A stretch of DNA of 10,150 bases from Rhodospirillum sp. UBA1311 (GTDB lineage Bacteria > Pseudomonadota > Alphaproteobacteria > Rhodospirillales > Rhodospirillaceae), in assembly GCA_002307145.1 (NCBI GenBank), contig DBTR01000018.1, forward strand, positions 50,729 to 60,878, given 5' to 3'. The position numbers were made by a program, and so were the translations under genes. Below are positions 5,804-10,150 of the stretch, one piece after another. The first letter of the stretch is position 1. Each line of letters starts with the position of its first letter. Below the pieces are notes generated by a model. The model did not search any database. It saw only the letters and a program-made list of their open reading frames with translations, and was not told the origin of the DNA.

Positions 5804-6901
5804 TTATTTCGCGTAGTCGAACGCGCCGTTCTTCCATTCGTAGAAGACGTAGCCGGGGTCCTTCGGATCGCCCAGCTTGTCGAACGCGACCTTACCGAGA
5901 ACGGTGCTGAAGGTGTCGGCGTGCAGAACCTTGTTGAGATCGGCGGCCTTCGTGCTCTTCGCCTTCTCGGCGGCCTGGGCGAAGATCTGGATCGTCGCGT
6001 AGCTGTTGAGGGTGTACCCCTCGGGCTCGTAGCCGGAAGCGCGGAAGTTCTCGACCACCATTTTATTGGCCGGGTCCTTGCGCGGATCGGGGGTGAAGGT
6101 GAACAGCGTGCCGTCCGCCGCCTTGCCCGCGATCTGGCCGAATTCCGAGGTCGCCAAGCTGTCGCCCGAGACCATCCGCGCGGCCAAGCCCTGCTCCTGC
6201 GCCTGGCGCATGATCAGGCCGCCTTCGGCGTGGTAGCCGCCGAGGTAGATCACATCGATGCCAGCCTGCTTCATCTTCGTCACCAGGGCGGAGTAGTCCT
6301 TCTCGCCGGCGGTGTAGGCTTCGTACATGGTTTCCTGGATGCCCATGTCGTTGAGCGTCTTCTTGGTGGAATCCGCCAGACCCTTGCCGTAGCCGGTCTT
6401 GTCGTGGAGGATCGCGACCTTCTTGCCCTTGAACTTGTCGGCGATCAGCTTCGCTGCGAGCGGACCCTGCTGGTCGTCGCGGCCGCAGACGCGGTAGACG
6501 TTGGCGAAGCCCTGTTCGGTCATTTTCGGGTTGGTCGAACTGAACGACATCATCACGATGCCTTCGTCCTGGTAGACCGCCGAGGCCGGGATCGACGAGC
6601 CAGAGCAGAAGTGCCCGGCCACGAACACCACGCCACGGTTGGCGAACTGGTTCGCCACCGCGACCGCCTGCTTCGGGTCGCAAGCGTCGTCGCCGACTTC
6701 GAGCTTCAGCTTCTGGCCGAGCACGCCGCCCTTGGCATTGATGTCCTTGACCGCCTGATCGGCGCCCTGGAACACCTGCTCGCCGAAGTTGGCGTAAGCG
6801 CCGGTGCGCGGACCCGCGACCCCAACCAGAATCTCGGCGCTCGCCACACCACTCCCCAGGGTCGCGAGCGCAATGCCCGCACACAAAGCCGCTTTCAACA
6901 T
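5804..6901 (-). CDS. Periplasmic branched-chain amino acid-binding protein (LivJ/LivK type), distal copy
   Basis: This is the periplasmic receptor of a high-affinity branched-chain amino acid ABC importer, 365 aa including a signal peptide (about 1-22, ending ASA before Glu23) with no lipobox. It is a type I periplasmic binding protein throughout: ILVGVAGPRTGAYANFG at the mature N-terminus, GGVLGQKLKLEVGDDACDP (58-76), GHFCSGSSIPASAVYQDEGI (96-115), TNPKMTEQGFANVYRVCGRD (123-142), YTAGEKDYSALVTKMK, GGYHAEGG and YEPEGYTL. Three Cys (74, 99, 139) are shared with the neighbouring copy. The ATG has a strong AAGGAG ribosome-binding site 8 nt upstream. It is a tandem paralogue of the gene at 7192-8289, about three-quarters identical by eye. 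The pocket loop at 119-123 reads SFSST here and SYGST there. The 290-bp gap between the copies holds a terminator-like hairpin and a candidate promoter, so separate expression is likely. The ligand could be Leu/Ile/Val or another amino acid. Confidence 0.93.
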   Translation of the reverse strand: MLKAALCAGIALATLGSGVASAEILVGVAGPRTGAYANFGEQVFQGADQAVKDINAKGGVLGQKLKLEVGDDACDPKQAVAVANQFANRGVVFVAGHFCSGSSIPASAVYQDEGIVMMSFSSTNPKMTEQGFANVYRVCGRDDQQGPLAAKLIADKFKGKKVAILHDKTGYGKGLADSTKKTLNDMGIQETMYEAYTAGEKDYSALVTKMKQAGIDVIYLGGYHAEGGLIMRQAQEQGLAARMVSGDSLATSEFGQIAGKAADGTLFTFTPDPRKDPANKMVVENFRASGYEPEGYTLNSYATIQIFAQAAEKAKSTKAADLNKVLHADTFSTVLGKVAFDKLGDPKDPGYVFYEWKNGAFDYAK

Positions 6902-6935
6902 TCAATCGTCTCCTTGAAAAAACGTAATCTCCGAT

Positions 6936-6951
6936 CCCGTCGGCGGACGGG
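6936..6951 (-). other. Short hairpin in the leader of the distal binding-protein gene
   Basis: CCCGTC (6936-6941) and GACGGG (6946-6951) form a perfect 6-bp stem with a GGCG loop about 35 nt before the ATG. On the minus strand a run of six T residues (6917-6922) follows 13 nt after the stem, immediately before the AAGGAG ribosome-binding site. The gap is too long for an ordinary terminator. It may stabilise the message or modulate translation, or it may be chance in GC-rich DNA. Confidence 0.3.
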
Positions 6952-7042
6952 CGGTCTCGGTGAAAATTTCGGCGTGCGCGTCATACCGCGCCCTGAGCCG
7001 GCGGGCAATATCTTAAATGAACCCCTGCCCTCTGCCGAAACA

Positions 7043-7071
7043 AATCTACACATCCCACGAAAATATCGCAA
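7043..7071 (-). promoter_or_regulatory. Candidate promoter for the distal binding-protein gene
   Basis: On the minus strand TTGCGA (7066-7071, 4 of 6) and TAGATT (7043-7048, 4 of 6) are spaced by 17 bp, within a relatively AT-rich patch of the 6902-7191 intergenic region. Transcription would start near 7036, giving a leader of about 135 nt that includes the hairpin at 6936-6951. Together with the terminator-like hairpin just upstream, this suggests the second receptor can be expressed on its own. Confidence 0.4.
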
Positions 7072-7111
7072 GGAACCGCCAATCGATCCCCGGCCAGGGC
7101 TCCTGGTGAAT

Positions 7112-7170
7112 AAGCAAAGACCCCCGCCACGCTCCGGTCCCGCGAGGGAACCGGAGCGCGAACGAGGGTC
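7112..7170 (-). terminator. Terminator-like hairpin between the two binding-protein genes
   Basis: A 9-bp perfect stem, CGCTCCGGT/ACCGGAGCG (7130-7138 with 7150-7158), is extended inside by CCC/GGG around a four-base loop and outside by GACCC/GGGTC (7119-7123 with 7166-7170). On the minus strand it starts about 20 nt after the stop codon at 7192-7194 and is followed by the interrupted T-rich tract TCTTTGCTTA. The weak T-tract suggests partial termination or 3'-end protection rather than complete termination. Confidence 0.55.
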
Positions 7171-7191
7171 GTCGCAGAGGAACGAACCGGC

Positions 7192-8289
7192 TTAGTTCAC
7201 GTAGTCGAACGCGCCGTTCTTCCATTCGTAGAAGACGAAGCCAGGAGCCTTCATGTCGCCCTTGGCGTCGAAGCCGACCTTACCCAGCACGGTGTCGAAG
7301 GTCATGCCGTGCATCGCCTTGTTGGCGTCGGCGACCTTGGTGCTCTTGGCGGCGGCGATCGCCTGGGTATAAGCCTGGATCGCGCCATAGGTGTAGAGGG
7401 TGTATCCTTCCGGCTCGTAGCCGCCGGCACGGATCGCCTCGACCACCTTCTTGTTCGCCGGGTCCTTGCGCGGATCCGGGTTGAACGAGAACAGCGTGCC
7501 GTCGCCCGCCTTGCCCGCGATCGCCGCGAACTCGGAGGTGCCGAGGGCGTCGCCGCCGATCAGGGTGGCATTCAGGCCCTGCTCCTTCGCCTGGCGGATG
7601 ATCAGCCCACCTTCGGAGTGGTAGCCGCCGAGGTAGATGACGTCGATGTTGGCCTGCTTCAGCTTGGTCACCAGGGCGGAATAGTCCTTTTCGCCCGCGG
7701 TGTAGGCTTCATACATGACTTCCTGGACGCCCAGCTCGTTGAGCTTCTTCTTGGTCTCGTCGGCGAGGCCCTTGCCGTAGGCGGTCTTGTCCTGGAGGAT
7801 CGCGACCTTCTTGCCCTTGAACTTCTTGGCGATCATTTCGGCGGCGGTCGGACCCTGCTGGTCGTCACGGCCGCAGACGCGGTAGACGTTGGCGAAGCCC
7901 TGCTCGGTCAGCTTCGGGTTGGTCGAGCCGTAGGAGATCTGGACGATGCCTTCTTCCTGGTACACCGCCGAGGCCGGGATCGAGGAACCCGAGCAGAAGT
8001 GGCCGATGACCGCCTTCACGCCCTTGTTGACGAACTGGTTGGCGACCGCGACCGCCTGCTTCGGGTCGCAGGCGTCGTCGCCGACTTCCAACTTCAACTT
8101 CTCGCCGAGGACGCCGCCCTTGGCGTTGATGTCCTTGACCGCCTGTTCGGCGCCCTTGAGGGCCTGCTCGCCGAACGAGGCGTAGGAGCCGGTCATCGGA
8201 CCGGCGACCGCGATCACGATCTCGGCGTTCGCCATGCCCACACCGAGAGCAAAGACCGCCACACCCGCGCACAACGTCGTTTTCAACAT
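7192..8289 (-). CDS. livJ: Periplasmic branched-chain amino acid-binding protein (LivJ/LivK type), proximal copy
   Basis: This is the first of two tandem 365-aa receptors downstream of the liv ATPase genes. It delivers branched-chain amino acids to the membrane permeases. A signal peptide (about 1-22, ending ANA before Glu23) is followed by the type I binding-protein core: IVIAVAGPMTGSYASFGEQ, GHFCSGSSIPASAVYQEEGI (96-115), SYGSTNPKLTEQG (119-131), VYRVCGRDDQQGPTAAEMI, YTAGEKDYSALVTKLK, DVIYLGGYHSEGG and a C-terminal FVFYEWKNGAFDYVN. These match the E. coli LivJ/LivK layout, including the Ser-rich loop and the GGYH-x-E region that line the ligand site. The ATG has GGGAG 9 nt upstream. The gene lies 119 bp after the DUF6867-like gene, with a hairpin in between, so it may be read both from the operon and separately. 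It is collinear with the distal copy without gaps, indicating gene duplication. The exact ligand cannot be read from sequence. Confidence 0.94.
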   Translation of the reverse strand: MLKTTLCAGVAVFALGVGMANAEIVIAVAGPMTGSYASFGEQALKGAEQAVKDINAKGGVLGEKLKLEVGDDACDPKQAVAVANQFVNKGVKAVIGHFCSGSSIPASAVYQEEGIVQISYGSTNPKLTEQGFANVYRVCGRDDQQGPTAAEMIAKKFKGKKVAILQDKTAYGKGLADETKKKLNELGVQEVMYEAYTAGEKDYSALVTKLKQANIDVIYLGGYHSEGGLIIRQAKEQGLNATLIGGDALGTSEFAAIAGKAGDGTLFSFNPDPRKDPANKKVVEAIRAGGYEPEGYTLYTYGAIQAYTQAIAAAKSTKVADANKAMHGMTFDTVLGKVGFDAKGDMKAPGFVFYEWKNGAFDYVN

Positions 8290-8351
8290 TCTTTCGGACT
8301 CCCTAAATCGTTTGTCGCCACGTTGTTCAAACCACCCGAGGGTTTCTTAGT

Positions 8352-8368
8352 CGCCGCGTTTTGCGGCG
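8352..8368 (-). other. Intergenic hairpin upstream of the proximal livJ
   Basis: CGCCGC (8352-8357) and GCGGCG (8363-8368) form a perfect 6-bp stem with a 5-nt loop, between the DUF6867-like gene and livJ. On the minus strand no T-tract follows. Such hairpins upstream of binding-protein genes can protect the abundant receptor message or attenuate read-through. Function is inferred from position only. Confidence 0.3.
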
Positions 8369-8408
8369 GGCGGGGCTTGTTTCTCCCCTTGGAAGTCTGC
8401 TGCCTGTT

Positions 8409-8762
8409 TCAGGCCGCCTCGTGCTTGCGGTCCCGCCAGTCGAAGGGACCGCTGCGTTCGTAAAGCCAGGGATATTGGGACACCATCTTGTAGGCCTGCT
8501 TTTCGCGATACGACGCGAAGCCGACCGCGATCATGATCGCGGTGCCGATCAGCCAACCCGAAAGCGACAGCAGCGGACCGCCGAACAGGGCGAAGACGAA
8601 GAAGCGGTTGGCCACGCCCAAAAGGATGCCGTAGGGCACGACCTGCCAGCGCGGCCGCCAAGTGTTGGCGATGGCGCGGCCGGTCATGAAGGCGATCCAC
8701 CCCATCATCACGCAGGTGAAGATCAGGAAGGTGGCGAGGCTGGACCCCAGGACTTCGATCAT
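8409..8762 (-). CDS. Small membrane protein of the liv operon (DUF6867-like)
   Basis: This 117-aa protein has three predicted membrane segments (about 8-30, 41-62 and 64-84). A charged, aromatic C-terminal tail follows with YPWLYERSGPFDWRDR (98-113), probably in the cytoplasm. It resembles the DUF6867 family of short proteins found in alphaproteobacterial liv operons; I recognise it by context and tail, and its function is unknown. The ATG at 8760-8762 overlaps the livF stop in TGATG, with an excellent AAGGAGG ribosome-binding site 6 nt upstream. This implies translational coupling to the ATPase gene and a role tied to the transporter. An in-frame TTG one codon earlier is possible but too close to the ribosome-binding site. 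It could be an accessory or assembly subunit of the LivHM permease. Confidence 0.82.
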   Translation of the reverse strand: MIEVLGSSLATFLIFTCVMMGWIAFMTGRAIANTWRPRWQVVPYGILLGVANRFFVFALFGGPLLSLSGWLIGTAIMIAVGFASYREKQAYKMVSQYPWLYERSGPFDWRDRKHEAA

Positions 8763-9469
8763 CAATGGCCTCCTTCAAGGTAAGCGGCGCGAATCTCCGG
8801 ATTGTCGAGAAGCTCGCGGCCCGCACCGGTCATGGTGATCACGCCGTTGACCATCACATACCCGCGATGCGCCAACTTCAAGGCATGGAATGCGTTCTGC
8901 TCGACGAGGAAGACGGTCACGCCTTTCTCGTTGATCTCGCGGATGATGTCGAAGATCTGCCGAACCACCAGCGGCGCGAGGCCGAGCGAGGGTTCGTCGA
9001 GCAGCAGCAGGCGCGGCTTGCTCATCAGCGCGCGGCCGATCGCGAGCATTTGCTGCTCGCCCCCCGAAAGCGTGCCGCCGCGCTGGTTGCGGCGCTCCTC
9101 AAGGCGCGGGAACAGGCGGAAGACCTCCCGGATGTCCTCGTCGAAGGTGCTGCCGTCGGTGGGCAGCGCGCCCATCTGGAGGTTCTCGTAGACGGTCATC
9201 CGCGAGAAGATCCGGCGGCCTTCCGGCGACTGGGCGATGCCGAGGCGCACCATCTCGTGCGCCGGAACGTCGGTAATGTCCTGGCCTTCGTAGATGATCC
9301 GGCCCTGGCGCGGCTTCGGGTTGCCGAACACCGTCATCAACAGCGTCGACTTGCCCGCGCCGTTGGCGCCGATCAGGGTGACGATCTCACCCTTCTTGAT
9401 ATGCAAATCCACGCCCTTCAGGGCCTCGATCTGGCCGTAGAAGGTATGGACGCCCTCGATCTTAAGCAT
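8762..9469 (-). CDS. livF: Branched-chain amino acid ABC transporter ATPase LivF
   Basis: LivF is one of the two cytoplasmic ATPases that power branched-chain amino acid import, pairing with LivG below the LivHM permease. The 235-aa product has Walker A GANGAGKST (34-42), Q-loop region AQSPEGRRIFSRMTVYENL (79-97), signature LSGGEQQ (134-140) and Walker B LLLLDEPSLGLAP (154-166). It then has the LivF-typical VFLVEQNAFHALKLA, where Gln replaces the usual switch His, as in the E. coli protein. The length is normal for the family (about 235-237). Its ATG overlaps the end of livG by 8 nt (ATGCTTAA), and its TGA overlaps the next start, so livG, livF and the membrane-protein gene form a tightly coupled translational unit. 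Confidence 0.97.
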   Translation of the reverse strand: MLKIEGVHTFYGQIEALKGVDLHIKKGEIVTLIGANGAGKSTLLMTVFGNPKPRQGRIIYEGQDITDVPAHEMVRLGIAQSPEGRRIFSRMTVYENLQMGALPTDGSTFDEDIREVFRLFPRLEERRNQRGGTLSGGEQQMLAIGRALMSKPRLLLLDEPSLGLAPLVVRQIFDIIREINEKGVTVFLVEQNAFHALKLAHRGYVMVNGVITMTGAGRELLDNPEIRAAYLEGGH

Positions 9470-10150
9470 GGTCGTCTTCCCCTTCTTCCTCGCCGAGATA
9501 AGCCCGGATCACGGTCGGATCGTTGCGCACGAAATTCGGATCGCCATCGGAGATTTTCCGGCCGTGGTCGAGAACCACGATATGGTCGGAAATCCCCATG
9601 ACCACGCTCATGTCGTGTTCGATGAGGAGGACGCCGATCCCCTGCTCGTCGCGGATCGACTTCAGCAGGGTGTTGAGTTCGAGGGATTCGCGCGGGTTGA
9701 GGCCGGCGGCGGGTTCGTCGAGGCAAAGCAGGATCGGGTCGATGCACATCGCGCGGGCGATTTCGAGGCGGCGCTGGTCGCCGTAAGGAAGGTTGCCCGC
9801 CTCCCAATCCGCGCGCGCGGTGAGGTTGACCCGGTCGAGCCAGAAGCGGGCCTTCTCGACCGCCGCCTTCTCCGCCTTGCGATAGCGCGGCAGGCCGAGC
9901 AGCCCGGCGATCGCGAATCCCGAAGCCTTCATCAGCACGTTGTGCTGCGCGATGATCAGGTTTTCGAGAACGGTCATCTTCGGGAACAGGCGAATGTTCT
10001 GGAAGGTGCGGCCGACGTCGGCGAGCTGCGCGATGCGGAAGCCTTCCATCTGTTCGAGAAGGTAGTCGCCCTTCACCGGATGGGAGAGGCGCAACCGGCC
10101 CACCGTCGGCTTGTAAAAGCCGGTGAGGCAGTTGAACACCGTGGTCTTGC
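9462..10150 (-). CDS. livG: Branched-chain amino acid ABC transporter ATPase LivG (N-terminus beyond window)
   Basis: LivG is the partner ATPase of LivF. About 228 C-terminal residues are present. The reading frame continues through the right edge, where the last visible residues are KTTVFNCLTGFYKP, the end of the Walker A motif. Roughly 40 N-terminal residues are missing. Visible motifs are Q-loop GRTFQNIRLFPKMTVLENL, the LivG-type signature LPYGDQRRLEIARAM, Walker B ILLCLDEPAAGLNP and the switch His in LLIEHDMSVVMGI. The long insertion between the Q-loop and the signature (ASGFAIAGLLGLPRYRKAEK) is usual for LivG. The tail is acidic (EEEGEDDHA). The internal GTG at 10137-10139 is not the start. 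The LivH and LivM permease genes are expected further right. Confidence 0.96.
   Translation of the reverse strand, partial: KTTVFNCLTGFYKPTVGRLRLSHPVKGDYLLEQMEGFRIAQLADVGRTFQNIRLFPKMTVLENLIIAQHNVLMKASGFAIAGLLGLPRYRKAEKAAVEKARFWLDRVNLTARADWEAGNLPYGDQRRLEIARAMCIDPILLCLDEPAAGLNPRESLELNTLLKSIRDEQGIGVLLIEHDMSVVMGISDHIVVLDHGRKISDGDPNFVRNDPTVIRAYLGEEEGEDDHA

Noticed and set aside
5738..7195. 485-aa plus-strand open frame opposite the distal binding protein
   Set aside because: It runs through the liv terminator and antisense to a well-recognised gene, and contains no recognisable domain.
5804..8289. Direct repeat caused by assembly duplication
   Set aside because: The two binding-protein genes differ throughout in sequence and in flanking regions, so they are diverged paralogues.
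7309..8463. 384-aa plus-strand open frame opposite the proximal livJ
   Set aside because: Antisense to a secure gene; repetitive Leu/Val/Asp/Gly sequence without motifs.
1..10150. CRISPR arrays, insertion sequences, tRNA or rRNA genes, toxin-antitoxin or defence genes
   Set aside because: Reading both strands, I found no regularly spaced repeats, transposase motifs, tRNA-like cloverleaf or known defence domains.

Overview
The window looks like chromosomal DNA of a GC-rich alphaproteobacterium, probably in or near the Rhodospirillales. The grounds are the alphaproteobacterial character of the GyrA and SSB sequences, the strong G/C bias at third codon positions (which creates many long antisense shadow ORFs), and a branched-chain amino acid (liv) operon that carries a small DUF6867-like membrane protein. 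The genus cannot be named from the sequence alone. I see no tRNA, rRNA, insertion sequence, phage gene or CRISPR array.

Layout from left to right. (1) 1-551, minus strand: the first ~183 codons of gyrA, cut by the window edge, with its own candidate promoter at 603-631. (2) 709-3999: a compact cysteine-catabolism cassette. An Lrp/AsnC-family regulator closely resembling E. coli DecR/CyuR (minus strand) diverges from a CyuA-type iron-sulfur L-cysteine desulfidase (plus strand), which is followed by an MFS transporter of the metabolite:H+ symporter type. An AT-rich, palindromic putative operator lies in the 117-bp divergent promoter region. (3) 3996-5670, minus strand: ssb followed 13 nt later by a GT-B-like glycosyltransferase of unknown substrate. 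The glycosyltransferase ends tail-to-tail with the transporter in a 4-nt overlap. (4) 5751-10150, minus strand: the 3' part of a liv high-affinity branched-chain amino acid ABC transporter operon. It reads livG (partial), livF, a DUF6867-like membrane protein, and two tandem paralogous periplasmic binding proteins of 365 aa each, ending in an intrinsic terminator just upstream of ssb.

How the parts work together. The liv genes encode the two cytoplasmic ATPases and two alternative periplasmic receptors of one importer; the permeases LivH and LivM are presumably beyond the right edge. The central cassette probably senses and degrades cysteine: the regulator responds to cysteine, the desulfidase releases pyruvate, ammonia and sulfide, and the MFS protein may move cysteine or a related metabolite. 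ssb and gyrA are adjacent in many alphaproteobacteria. Here about 4.6 kb (the cysteine cassette plus the glycosyltransferase) lies between them, which makes 552-5181 the most accessory-looking part of the window.

The most interesting items are the DecR-CyuA pair coupled to an MFS transporter instead of the usual CyuP-type carrier, its putative operator, and the tandem receptors whose ligand-pocket loops differ. Nothing here clearly amounts to an unknown defence or mobile system.
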